Shown here: positions 16,998 to 24,708 of the stretch, one piece after another
Numbering within the stretch: the stretch's first letter is position 1
How the letters are laid out: each line of letters begins with the position of its first letter
Origin: Clostridiales bacterium
Lineage (GTDB): Bacteria; Bacillota; Clostridia; Oscillospirales; Oscillospiraceae
DNA length: 51,587 bases
Assembly: GCA_902362775.1 (NCBI GenBank)
Contig: CABIXV010000003.1
Location: 369,597 to 421,183 of the forward strand
Reading direction: 5' to 3'
Position numbers and translations under genes: made by a program
The notes under the pieces: model-generated
The model's database searches: none
What the model saw: the letters and a program-made list of their open reading frames with translations, nothing else
Told to the model about the DNA's origin: nothing

Positions 16998-17491
16998 GGC
17001 AGTTCCCCCTCCTCAACATAAGCCTGCTCCTCCTCCGGGATGCCCAGGTCCTCCTGGATCACCAGGGACAGCCGCTCCCGCTCCCCTTCTGTCAGAAAGC
17101 CGGATACTTCCGCCCGCTCCGGTAGGAACAGCCCCTCCTCCCCTGCCCGGCAGGATACCCGGGCGGTGCAGGTCAGTCCAAGCTCTGCCGCCTTGTCCAC
17201 AATATATGCGGCATATTCCTGCTCTATGATCGTTTTCATCTGCTCATCCACCTGCCGCTCCAATTCCTGTGTTCTATCCTCTAGGCCCAGGTGATATTCC
17301 TCCAGCCAACGCTGCCCCCCTTCCAGATCCAGTTGGGCCAGAGGGGCGAGGATGACCGCCAGCAACACCAGGCCGCAGACCAGCCGTCCCACCCGCCTCA
17401 CTGGTCCGGCGGGCATTAGGCCGTCAGCCAGGGCGCAGAGGACAGAGGCCCCCGTGATAGACAGCAGCCAGCTCCCGACCCCGGCCATCAT
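16994..17491 (-). CDS. spoIIIAF: Stage III sporulation protein AF
   Basis: 165 residues. Two N-terminal membrane spans (SWLLSITGASVLCALADGL and VGRLVCGLVLLAVILAPL) are followed by a charged cytoplasmic or extracytoplasmic helix-rich part. The frame is open 47 codons further upstream inside spoIIIAE. I chose the ATG at 17489-17491 because it forms the same 4-base ATGA overlap with spoIIIAE as other pairs in this operon and opens at the first membrane span. Confidence 0.88.
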   Translation of the reverse strand: MMAGVGSWLLSITGASVLCALADGLMPAGPVRRVGRLVCGLVLLAVILAPLAQLDLEGGQRWLEEYHLGLEDRTQELERQVDEQMKTIIEQEYAAYIVDKAAELGLTCTARVSCRAGEEGLFLPERAEVSGFLTEGERERLSLVIQEDLGIPEEEQAYVEEGELP

Positions 17492-18549
17492 GGGATCACC
17501 GCCATAATAGCAGACACCAAGCTGACCAGCAACACCAGAGCCGCCGCGCCGGTCATCCCCAGCACTAGGCCGAACGCGCCGCCGATGGCGTCGATCAACT
17601 GACTCAGCCTGGGCTGTGCCACAGTGGCGCACAGGGCCGCCGTGGCCTTATAGACCAGGTATTGCAGGGCCAGCCGCAGGAAAGGAGTCAGGCAGATGGC
17701 CAGCACCACCAACATCCCAACCACCCCAACCGTCCCTTTCAGCACACCCGCCCCGGCCAGCACAGTTTCCGAGGCGTCGGCCAGAATTCCCCCCACCACT
17801 GGAATAGCTCTGGAGATAGCCAGCTTGGCCGCTTTGACCGCCGAGGCGTCTACCGTTCCGGCGATGGCTCCGCTGGCGGTCAGATAGCCCACAAAGGCCA
17901 GGAGGAAGGCCGTCAACAGGAAAGAAGCGGCCCCCTTCAGCAGCCCCGCCAGTTTTTTCAGTCCGGGATTACCCACCGCCGCATGGGCACAGCTAGCCGC
18001 CACGTAGGCATATACCATAGGGATCAGGAGCCGGTCCATGGCGGTGATGAGAAGCTGGGAAAACAGGACTGTGGCTCCCTGTCTGACTGCTCCTCCCGTC
18101 ACCCCTCCGGTGGCGGCGGTGAGTACAGCCATCACCGGGAGCAGGGTTTCAGAAAAGGTTCCCATCCGGCCGATGGTGTCACGCCCCATCCCGATCATGA
18201 CTGCCATATCTGTCATGGTAAGTGCGGTGATAGCTAGCGCCCCGGCAATCTCCACCGCCTGGAGTCCCTCACTCTTGCCCTGGATGGCCCCCTCTGCCAT
18301 GGCGCACAGCAGGACCACCGCCAGCAGCTTCAGCCCTGTGGCAATGCTGGCCCGGAGCAAGGAGCCGATTTGGTCCAGAGCGTCGGAAAAAAGATTGGAC
18401 AAGCCCTGGTCCAATCCCCCATCCGCCTCCACGCCGTAGCTCTCCGCCTGGTCCCACAGCTCGTCCATTCCCGGCACCTCCGCCTCCTGGGCGAAACAAA
18501 GCGGAGCACTCAATAGGAGGGCCAGCAGCAGGATACAAAACTTTTTCAT
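17488..18549 (-). CDS. spoIIIAE: Stage III sporulation protein AE
   Basis: 353 residues, a polytopic membrane protein with a signal peptide (MKKFCILLLALLLSAPLCFA). About seven or eight membrane helices follow from residue 60, with the conserved GRMGTFSETLLPVMAVLTAA block near the middle. It is one of the integral membrane components of the SpoIIIA-SpoIIQ channel, related in role to export-apparatus proteins. It overlaps spoIIIAD by 4 bases at its start and spoIIIAF by 4 bases at its end. Confidence 0.92.
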   Translation of the reverse strand: MKKFCILLLALLLSAPLCFAQEAEVPGMDELWDQAESYGVEADGGLDQGLSNLFSDALDQIGSLLRASIATGLKLLAVVLLCAMAEGAIQGKSEGLQAVEIAGALAITALTMTDMAVMIGMGRDTIGRMGTFSETLLPVMAVLTAATGGVTGGAVRQGATVLFSQLLITAMDRLLIPMVYAYVAASCAHAAVGNPGLKKLAGLLKGAASFLLTAFLLAFVGYLTASGAIAGTVDASAVKAAKLAISRAIPVVGGILADASETVLAGAGVLKGTVGVVGMLVVLAICLTPFLRLALQYLVYKATAALCATVAQPRLSQLIDAIGGAFGLVLGMTGAAALVLLVSLVSAIMAVIP

Positions 18550-18935
18550 TTTAGCATCTCCGTCATCATCAGTACCACCGCTCGGACGAGCGGCAGGGCC
18601 ACCACCAGGGCCAGGACTGTTCCAGCCGTCTCCACAAAGGCGGCCACCCCTCCCTCACCGGCTGACTTGCATACCTCCGCGGTCAGACGTGTCAGGATAG
18701 ACAGGGCCACTGTCTTGACCACTGGCTCCAGCAGCTCTTCCGACAGGCCGGCCAGACTGGTGAGCTCCTCCATCAGGGCCACAACTGCCCCCAAGCCGTC
18801 CGCAACCAGGGCGACCATCCACAGCCCGGCCGCCAGGGCCAGCAGCAGAGCCAGCTCAGGGGTGTTTTTCCGCAGGACTACTCCCAGCACCGCAGCCGTG
18901 ATGGCCCCCGCCGCCACCTTGACCATCAGGTCCAT
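18546..18935 (-). CDS. spoIIIAD: Stage III sporulation protein AD
   Basis: 129 residues with three to four hydrophobic helices (AAGAITAAVLGVVLRK, LALLLALAAGLWMVALVA and a C-terminal helix). It is a small membrane component of the SpoIIIA channel, distantly like SpoIIIAC. The start lies 1 base after the spoIIIAC stop, and the 3' end overlaps spoIIIAE by 4 bases. Confidence 0.9.
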   Translation of the reverse strand: MDLMVKVAAGAITAAVLGVVLRKNTPELALLLALAAGLWMVALVADGLGAVVALMEELTSLAGLSEELLEPVVKTVALSILTRLTAEVCKSAGEGGVAAFVETAGTVLALVVALPLVRAVVLMMTEMLK

Positions 18936-18936
18936 A

Positions 18937-19131
18937 TCAGAGGCGGAACAGGGTCTTTACCATGTCGAACAGGCTGGCGATCTCCTGGACCACCATCATC
19001 AGGACCACCACCAGGGCGGCTAAGGTGGTCATCATAGCCTGTTCGTCCCGGCCAGCCCGGCTCAGAACCTGGTTGAGTACCGCCACCACGATCCCAATCG
19101 CGGCGATCTTAAAAATTAGATCTACGTCCAA
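18937..19131 (-). CDS. spoIIIAC: Stage III sporulation protein AC
   Basis: 64 residues, the usual SpoIIIAC size, with two membrane helices (FKIAAIGIVVAVLNQVL and MTTLAALVVVLMMVV) around a short SRAGRDEQ loop. The start is TTG, placed by the AGAGGGG upstream and by the conserved MDVDLIFKIA opening. Confidence 0.92.
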   Translation of the reverse strand: MDVDLIFKIAAIGIVVAVLNQVLSRAGRDEQAMMTTLAALVVVLMMVVQEIASLFDMVKTLFRL

Positions 19132-19156
19132 TGCGAACCCCTCTTTCGTGTCAAGA

Positions 19157-19666
19157 TCAGATCAGCAGGATGACCAAAAATGCTCCACCCGTCAGCCCAA
19201 GGGCCTGACACACCCTGCCCTGCCGCCGGCTCTCTTCCGCATCCTTCTCCCGTTCTTCCTCCAAATGGCGGCGGGCAGCGGAGATACCCTGTATCTGGGC
19301 CTGGCTGTCATAGCGCCCAAGCAGCTCGCCCAGGGGATAGAGGCAGGCTCGCCCACTCTCTCCCAGCTCCCTTCGGCGGTCTATCAGAGTGGGCCAGGAC
19401 CTGGACAGCCCCTCCTGATCCAGATGCTCCAGCGCCTGCCGGAGATCCTGAAAAAGCAGTCTGGCCTGTCCCCTTGTCCGGCCTGACAGGTCATCCACCA
19501 GATGGGGCAGGGGGGCTCCCCCCAGCTCCAGCTCCCGTTCCAGCAGTTCCAGTCCCTCCGCCACTTCTCCCATGGCCCTTCCTCTGGCCCGCATCTCCCA
19601 GGAGGCGCGAAACCCAATCCAAGCACATCCGGCGGCCAGCAGGGTGGCACCTAAAAGTCTTATCAT
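19157..19666 (-). CDS. spoIIIAB: Stage III sporulation protein AB
   Basis: 169 residues with an N-terminal hydrophobic helix (LLGATLLAAGCAWIGF), a central helical domain (ELLERELELGGAPLPHL) and a C-terminal membrane helix. SpoIIIAB resembles GspF-type platform proteins and works with the SpoIIIAA ATPase. Its start follows the spoIIIAA stop with no gap. Confidence 0.92.
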   Translation of the reverse strand: MIRLLGATLLAAGCAWIGFRASWEMRARGRAMGEVAEGLELLERELELGGAPLPHLVDDLSGRTRGQARLLFQDLRQALEHLDQEGLSRSWPTLIDRRRELGESGRACLYPLGELLGRYDSQAQIQGISAARRHLEEEREKDAEESRRQGRVCQALGLTGGAFLVILLI

Positions 19667-20578
19667 TCATCCCAACTCCTCTATTTGATAGCTCCTTCCA
19701 GCGCCCTCCCGTCGGATGAGGAGCAGCTTTTGAAAGATACCTGCTTCCATCAACGCCCGGTACAGGGGGCGCCGCTCCAGGTCTTCCCGGCTGTTCCCAT
19801 GGGCCGTGGCCAGCAACGTAACTCCGCAGCCAGCCGCGGTTCTCAGGGCGGCTACATCCTCCGGCGCCGTAATCTCATCTACAGCCAGCACCTGGGGATT
19901 CATCGCCCGCATCAGAAGCATAAGCCCCCGCGCCTTTGGACACCCCTCCATTACATCAGTTCTGGAGCCTACATCCAGCTGAGGACAGCCGCTGTAAAGG
20001 GCTGCCACTTCCCCACGCTCGTCCATCAAGGATACGCGCCGCGGTTGGCAACCATCTCCGTCCGACACCCGGCGGACTAAGTCCCGGAGGAGCGTAGTCT
20101 TTCCGGCCCCCGGCGGAGCCAGAATCAGCGTACTGACTAGCTTCCCGCCTGGGCACAGCCTGCCCAAGACCGGGTCAGAGGCATTCCTCACCTGTCGCGC
20201 CACACGGATGGCCGCCGAGGAAAGCTGCCGCAAGCTGTGAATTTCTCCCTCCCGCAGAACAGCGGTGCCACACAGGCCGATCCGATGCCCCCCTTCCACC
20301 GTCAAGTATCCTCGTCTGAGTTGGTCCAGTACGGCATGAACCGAGGCCCTGCTGGCAATCTCCACCAGCTGCTCCAGCTCACCCGCTCGGACCGGTTCCC
20401 CGCCTAGCGGCCTCTCCCCCTCTGGAAATACCGCCGACATGGGCTGTCCCACCCGGAGCCGCAGTTCCTCCGCTCGGCATTGATCTTGGAGCGGGAGGGA
20501 GAATGCCTCCTGCCGCAGCCTGGGCGGCAGAACGCCCACGACCTGCCGATATGCCTGTTCTCGTATCATTTGTTCCAT
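19667..20578 (-). CDS. spoIIIAA: Stage III sporulation protein AA (secretion-type ATPase)
   Basis: 303 residues. The Walker A motif is APPGAGKTTLLRDL near residue 155, with a SLMDERGEVAAL segment and a Walker B-like LAVDEIT. It is the VirB11/GspE-like cytoplasmic ATPase thought to power the SpoIIIA-SpoIIQ channel in the mother cell. As in other endospore formers it is the first gene of the eight-gene operon AA-AB-AC-AD-AE-AF-AG-AH, here complete and in the standard order. A sigma-E-type promoter sits just upstream. Confidence 0.95.
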   Translation of the reverse strand: MEQMIREQAYRQVVGVLPPRLRQEAFSLPLQDQCRAEELRLRVGQPMSAVFPEGERPLGGEPVRAGELEQLVEIASRASVHAVLDQLRRGYLTVEGGHRIGLCGTAVLREGEIHSLRQLSSAAIRVARQVRNASDPVLGRLCPGGKLVSTLILAPPGAGKTTLLRDLVRRVSDGDGCQPRRVSLMDERGEVAALYSGCPQLDVGSRTDVMEGCPKARGLMLLMRAMNPQVLAVDEITAPEDVAALRTAAGCGVTLLATAHGNSREDLERRPLYRALMEAGIFQKLLLIRREGAGRSYQIEELG

Positions 20579-20601
20579 TCTTTTCCACCGACCTTTGCCT
20601 T

Positions 20602-20631
20602 ATCCTATGAGGACAGGCCCTGGGATATGAC
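20602..20631 (-). promoter_or_regulatory. Sigma-E-type promoter of the spoIIIA operon
   Basis: On the minus strand GTCATATC (20624-20631) and CATAGGAT (20602-20609) are 14 bases apart. This fits the mother-cell sigma-E pattern (about GTCATATT and CATACA-T), and spoIIIA is a known sigma-E operon in Bacillus. The start codon is 23 bases beyond the -10 element. Confidence 0.72.
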
Positions 20632-20703
20632 CAGTAAAATATTTTCCTCTCTCATCCTAGGGACTCTCAAGCTGCATACCAGTAGGAAACTGAATTTTTC
20701 TCC

Positions 20704-20732
20704 TTGACATTTTTATTTTTATATGATATATT
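20704..20732 (+). promoter_or_regulatory. Sigma-A promoter and possible operator of the DUF3796/HTH module
   Basis: TTGACA (20704-20709), 17 bases and TATATT (20727-20732). ATATGATA occurs twice, at 20721-20728 and 20739-20746, 18 bases apart, straddling the -10 region and likely start point. This is where an autoregulating HTH protein could bind. Confidence 0.7.
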
Positions 20733-20792
20733 TCGCACATATGATAAAAATATATCACATAACAATACATCACTGATGTACAGGAGGAGTAT

Positions 20793-21146
20793 ATGAAACA
20801 TCCATTCAACTATCTCTCATTGGCCGCCCTTCCCGCGCTAGCCAGCCTGCTCTATTTCCCCACCGGAGAGCGCGACTATCTCTGTTTTCTCGGTTTTTTG
20901 GTTTTTCTTCGATACCTGTGGGTCAACCCTGACGAGTTGTTTTTACTCTCTGTCCGTAAAGCGGCCACCGGCGCCTTCCTGCTTCAGTTCGCGCTGATCT
21001 GGCCCTGCCTGTTTCTATTCCATTTCCTGGCTCCCCAGGCAAATCCCATGCCCCAGGCCCTGGGGATCAGTTGGGCCGCCGGTGTCATCTTCTTCTGTCT
21101 GTACCACAGCTGGTTGGAGTGGAGAGAGGCGGGAGGATTGGAATGA
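20793..21146 (+). CDS. DUF3796-type small membrane protein
   Basis: 117 residues with four hydrophobic segments: [49 protein letters not shown] and a fourth around [16 protein letters not shown]. The motif [14 protein letters not shown] between helices 2 and 3 is typical of the DUF3796 family, whose function is unknown. Members are often paired with a small XRE/Cro-type regulator, as here. AGGAGG lies 9 bases before the ATG, and the 3' end overlaps the regulator's start by 4 bases (ATGA). Confidence 0.75.
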   Translation: MKHPFNYLSLAALPALASLLYFPTGERDYLCFLGFLVFLRYLWVNPDELFLLSVRKAATGAFLLQFALIWPCLFLFHFLAPQANPMPQALGISWAAGVIFFCLYHSWLEWREAGGLE

Positions 21147-21355
21147 GCCTGAAAACACGCATCCGGGAATTGCGGGCCCGTGACAGACTTAGTCAGGAAG
21201 ATCTGGCCCGGAAGGTGGGGGTACGCCGGGAGACCATAGGCAATCTGGAAAACGGCAGGTATAACCCCTCCCTAAAGTTGGCCATGGACATCGCCAAGGT
21301 ATTTGATACTACCGTGGAAGATATTTTTTTCTTCTTTGACGAATCAGCATCCTAG
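21143..21355 (+). CDS. Small Cro/XRE-type HTH regulator
   Basis: 70 residues, essentially one helix-turn-helix domain: [20 protein letters not shown], then [19 protein letters not shown] and a C-terminal [12 protein letters not shown]. It is of the YozG/HTH_3 type commonly coupled to a small membrane protein. The start was chosen at the ATGA overlap with the upstream gene. It may repress its own promoter through the repeats near 20721-20746. Confidence 0.88.
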   Translation: MSLKTRIRELRARDRLSQEDLARKVGVRRETIGNLENGRYNPSLKLAMDIAKVFDTTVEDIFFFFDESAS

Positions 21356-21468
21356 GACTGATGCTGAAAAAAATTCTCTCTCCTTTTTCTATGAAACAGT
21401 GAGGGTATCAGGATGCTTCCTTTCCGGCATAGTCCCATAGCAGTGTAAAGGAAGAGAAGTTCTCTAAC

Positions 21469-21513
21469 AAAAATACCTCTGTCCCACACTGAAATCTGGA
21501 CAGAGGTATTTTT
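21469..21513. terminator. Bidirectional terminator between the HTH gene and transketolase
   Basis: A perfect 16-bp stem AAAAATACCTCTGTCC with its complement (21469-21484 with 21498-21513). It is flanked by A and T runs, so it can serve both converging units. Confidence 0.88.
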
Positions 21514-21572
21514 CGTATAAAGTTCTTTGTAAAGATTCTAAATACTTCTTTCGCCGCACGGACAGCCGTGCG

Positions 21573-22514
21573 TCAGTTACAAAATTCCTTCGCCACCTCG
21601 ACAATATGCTCCGCGGACAGGCCAGCCTCCTTCAGCAGAGCAGCGGCGGGGCCAGAGTGTCCAAATTCGTCATTTACACCTATGCGCTTTACTGGAGTAG
21701 GATGCTTTTCACTGAGCAGCGCGCATACGGCCTCACCCAATCCGCCAATCACACTGTGTTCTTCACAGGTGATTATTTTGCCGCAGTCCCTGGCTGCGGC
21801 CAGGACGATTTCTTCATCCAGTGGTTTGATAGTACAGAGATTGATCACACGGGCACTGATTCCTGATTCTTTCAAGATTCTTCCCGCCTCAGCCGCTTCA
21901 TTGACCATCAAACCGGTCGAGAGGATCGCTACATCAGTTCCGTCCTGAATCATCTCGCCCTTGCCAATCTGGAATGTAAACGTATCCTCATCATGGAATA
22001 CAGGCACAGCCAGTCTGCCAAAGCGCAGGTAAACCGGCCCTTGATGCTCATAAGCAGCCTTAACAGCGGCCCTTGCCTCCACATCGTCAGAAGGGCAGAG
22101 GACAACCATTCCAGGGATGGAGCGCATCAGCGCGAAATCCTCACAGCACTGATGTGACGCCCCGTCCTCTCCTACCGAAATTCCCCCATGGGTAGCGCCG
22201 ATCTTCACATTTAAATGGGGATAGCCGATTGAGTTACGGATCTGCTCAAAAGCCCTTCCAGCGGCGAACATGGCAAAGGTGGAGGCAAAGGGCACCAGTC
22301 CCATAGCCGCAGCCCCTGCCGCGGCCGCCATCATATTTCCCTCTGCGATCCCACAATCGAAATGACGGTCAGGATATTCTTTTTGAAAGACATTTGTTTT
22401 GGTCGCCCCTGCCAAATCGGCGTCAAACACAATCAGGTCCTTATGTTGAGCAGCTAATTCTTTCAAAGCACGTCCATAACTGTCGCGGGTCGCGATTTTT
22501 TTGATATCCGCCAT
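21573..22514 (-). CDS. Transketolase, C-terminal subunit
   Basis: 313 residues carrying the pyrimidine-binding and C-terminal domains of a split transketolase. It shows LIVFDADLAGAT, FDCGIAEGNMMAAAAGAAA (the catalytic Glu that activates thiamine diphosphate), GEDGASHQ and a C-terminal DEFGHSG. With the N-terminal subunit it moves two-carbon units in the pentose phosphate pathway. Its ATG comes 1 base after the upstream stop, so the two subunits are coupled. Codon use is visibly more A/T-rich than in neighbouring genes. A 1-deoxyxylulose-5-phosphate synthase-like or specialised sugar role is possible but less likely. Confidence 0.9.
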   Translation of the reverse strand: MADIKKIATRDSYGRALKELAAQHKDLIVFDADLAGATKTNVFQKEYPDRHFDCGIAEGNMMAAAAGAAAMGLVPFASTFAMFAAGRAFEQIRNSIGYPHLNVKIGATHGGISVGEDGASHQCCEDFALMRSIPGMVVLCPSDDVEARAAVKAAYEHQGPVYLRFGRLAVPVFHDEDTFTFQIGKGEMIQDGTDVAILSTGLMVNEAAEAGRILKESGISARVINLCTIKPLDEEIVLAAARDCGKIITCEEHSVIGGLGEAVCALLSEKHPTPVKRIGVNDEFGHSGPAAALLKEAGLSAEHIVEVAKEFCN

Positions 22515-22515
22515 T

Positions 22516-23361
22516 TTACATCGCCTCCACTTCTGCCAGATGGGCTGACAATTCCCTCATGGCAATCTCATATTCCTCATCATTCGGGGCTTTTCCGTGC
22601 CAGCCGACCTGATTCTCCATATAACTGACACCTTTCCCTTTGACCGTTTTCATCACAATGGCAAAAGGTCTGCCTTTGGTCACTCTGGCCATATAAAAAG
22701 CCGCTTCAATCTGCTCAAAGTCGTGTCCATCTATTTCCATGGTCTCTATGCCAAAGGCGCGCAGTTTATCAACAATCGGATAGGGGTTCATCACATCCGC
22801 GACATTTCCGTCAATCTGCAATCCGTTGTTATCGATAATGACACAGAGGTTGTCCAGCTTATAGTGATGAGCAAACATCATAGCCTCCCAGACTTCCCCT
22901 TCTTGGATCTCGCCGTCGCCCAGCAGAGCATATACCCGGCAGCTTTTGCCCTGATATTTCGCTGCCAGAGCCATCCCCGCAGCTGCGGATATTCCCTGCC
23001 CCAGAGAGCCAGTAGACATATCTACACCTGGAGTTTCATTCATATTTGGATGGCCTTGAAGATAGCTGCCAATGTGCCGGAGCGTCAAAAGATCCTCCAC
23101 TGGGAAAAAGCCTCTGTTCGCCAAAGCCGCGTACAGCCCCGGCGCCGTATGTCCTTTTGAGAGCACAAATCGGTCCCGATCCTCCCAGCCTGGCCTATTT
23201 GGGTCTACCCTCAACTCTTTAAAATAGAGAAATGTGAACAGGTCCGCGGCGGACAAGCTGCCGCCGGGGTGACCCGCCTTCGCGCTGTGTGTCCCCTCAA
23301 TCACGCCCATGCGCACTTTACAGGCCATCATCTCTAACTGCTTTTTTTCCTGGGCTGTCAT
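22516..23361 (-). CDS. Transketolase, N-terminal subunit
   Basis: 281 residues containing the diphosphate-binding domain. It shows GHPGGSLSAADLFTFLYF, LSKGHTAPGLYA and LLGDGEIQEGEVWEA followed by IIDNNGLQ, the thiamine diphosphate/Mg2+ motif. Active enzyme needs the C-terminal subunit encoded next. GAAGGAG lies upstream of the ATG. Transcription probably starts about 240 bases upstream at the promoter 23612-23640. Confidence 0.92.
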   Translation of the reverse strand: MTAQEKKQLEMMACKVRMGVIEGTHSAKAGHPGGSLSAADLFTFLYFKELRVDPNRPGWEDRDRFVLSKGHTAPGLYAALANRGFFPVEDLLTLRHIGSYLQGHPNMNETPGVDMSTGSLGQGISAAAGMALAAKYQGKSCRVYALLGDGEIQEGEVWEAMMFAHHYKLDNLCVIIDNNGLQIDGNVADVMNPYPIVDKLRAFGIETMEIDGHDFEQIEAAFYMARVTKGRPFAIVMKTVKGKGVSYMENQVGWHGKAPNDEEYEIAMRELSAHLAEVEAM

Positions 23362-23611
23362 AGTTACTCCTTCTTTCTCCTGTCAGTGTTGTTTCCATGT
23401 TTCTTTTTAGTTGCTTAATGAATCGCCAATCGAATCGGATATTTCATCCAATCCAACTGCCGTATGAAGCGAAATTCCGGTTCTCACCGCGCATTAAAAA
23501 TCTCATCGATGATCTGCTATCTTGTGTATTTGTTCCCAATTTTCTTTCATGGATGCTCATAAGTATGTCCTACGCCCACGGGCTCCCCAAAAGCACCAGG
23601 AAGTATGTTTT
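23362..23611 (-). other. Long A/T-rich leader of the transketolase pair
   Basis: About 240 bases lie between the predicted start point and the transketolase ATG. There is no convincing gene on either strand. A 15-codon minus-strand frame starting with ATG near 23551 has no good ribosome binding site. I match it to no known riboswitch. It may be an untranslated leader or the remains of a decayed gene. Confidence 0.35.
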
Positions 23612-23640
23612 ATTATATTTGTTTTAAGGCAAAAATGCAA
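23612..23640 (-). promoter_or_regulatory. Sigma-A promoter of the transketolase pair
   Basis: TTGCAT (23635-23640), a 17-base spacer and a perfect TATAAT (23612-23617) on the minus strand. The remaining gap from 23641 to 23790 holds nothing I recognise. Confidence 0.75.
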
Positions 23641-23794
23641 GACTGTCTTAGCCTCTAGCTGACTATTCCTTTTTCAAATGGTCATTCTGTTGGCACCAAA
23701 AGATATGTCTTCTTCAATCCCTTGACGCAGTGAGAAATGCCTGAAACACCCGCTTTATCATTCAGAGAAGCTCAACAGAAGAAATCAGGCGAAA

Positions 23795-23832
23795 GGATTG
23801 GGCGCAAATTTGTATAGATTTGCGCCCAATCC
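23795..23832 (-). terminator. Intrinsic terminator of the ymfF-ymfH-lgt-folD unit
   Basis: A perfect 15-bp stem GGATTGGGCGCAAAT with its complement (23795-23809 with 23818-23832). It lies 30 bases after the folD stop and is followed on the minus strand by TTTC. Confidence 0.8.
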
Positions 23833-23862
23833 TCTCTTTACTATATTGATTGACCTATCTAT

Positions 23863-24705
23863 TTATTTTCCATGCTGTTTGGCCGCATACAGGGTATTTT
23901 CCATCAGCATAGCCCTGGTCATCGGGCCTACCCCGCCCGGAACAGGTGTAATGTAAGACACCTTGTCAACTATTGAGCCATAGTCCACATCGCCGCACAG
24001 CTTCCCCTGTTCATTGCGGTTCATGGCCACGTCGATGACAACGGCCCCCTCCTTCACCATATCCGCGGAAATCAGGCCGACCCGTCCGGCGGCAGCTACC
24101 AAAATATCTGCCTGGAGGCACATCTCTTTTAGATTCCTGGTCCGGGTGTGACAGATGGTGACAGTGGCATTCTTTTGGACCATCAGCATGGCCTGGGGCT
24201 TCCCTACGATATTGGACCGGCCCACAATGACACAGTGCTTCCCTGCCGGGTCGATCCCATACTCCTGCAGAAGTTCCATAACACCAGCTGGGGTGCAGGG
24301 CTTGAAGCCCTCCTCCCCGATCATCAGCTGTCCCACATTGAAGGGGTGGAAGCAGTCCACGTCCTTATCCGGCCGGACAGCCAGCAGCACCTCCTTCTCA
24401 TTCAGGTGGCTGGGCAGAGGCAGCTGCACCAGTATCCCGTCAATATCCTCTCTGTCATTCAGGGCGGCCACCAGCTCCAACAGCTCTTTCTGGGTGGTCT
24501 CCCCCGGCAGGGCGTACTCCTCACTGTAAATTCCGCACTCTCCGCAGTCTTTTTTCTTTCCGTTCACATAGACCCGGGAGGCGGGGTCGTCCCCAACCAA
24601 CACCACAGCCAGCCCAGGCTTTATGTCAAGCTGTTCCACCTGACGGCGGACCCGCTCCTTTACCTTGGCGGCCAGAGCCTTTCCGTCCATTACGATCGCT
24701 GCCAT
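23863..24705 (-). CDS. folD: Bifunctional methylenetetrahydrofolate dehydrogenase / methenyltetrahydrofolate cyclohydrolase
   Basis: 280 residues, normal for FolD. It interconverts 5,10-methylene-, 5,10-methenyl- and 10-formyl-tetrahydrofolate with NADP(H). It shows LAVVLVGDDPASRVYV with the YVNGKKKDC catalytic lysine region, GILVQLPLP, PFNVGQL and the nucleotide-binding VIVGRSNIVGKP. The C-terminal TPVPGGVGPMT signature is intact. The start lies 3 bases after lgt, with AGAGGA upstream. Confidence 0.95.
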   Translation of the reverse strand: MAAIVMDGKALAAKVKERVRRQVEQLDIKPGLAVVLVGDDPASRVYVNGKKKDCGECGIYSEEYALPGETTQKELLELVAALNDREDIDGILVQLPLPSHLNEKEVLLAVRPDKDVDCFHPFNVGQLMIGEEGFKPCTPAGVMELLQEYGIDPAGKHCVIVGRSNIVGKPQAMLMVQKNATVTICHTRTRNLKEMCLQADILVAAAGRVGLISADMVKEGAVVIDVAMNRNEQGKLCGDVDYGSIVDKVSYITPVPGGVGPMTRAMLMENTLYAAKQHGK

Positions 24706-24708
24706 CGG

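Noticed and set aside
16504..18439. Long plus-strand frames opposite the spoIIIA operon
   Set aside because: They are mirror frames of GC-rich codons; the minus-strand genes are unmistakable.
21344..21367. Hairpin at the end of the small HTH gene as a terminator
   Set aside because: The 8-bp stem is followed by an A run and not by T; the real terminator is at 21469-21513.
23362..23611. Thiamine (TPP) riboswitch in the transketolase leader
   Set aside because: A GGCGTAGGAC stretch recalls one part of the TPP motif, but the CUGAGA core and the proper order are absent.
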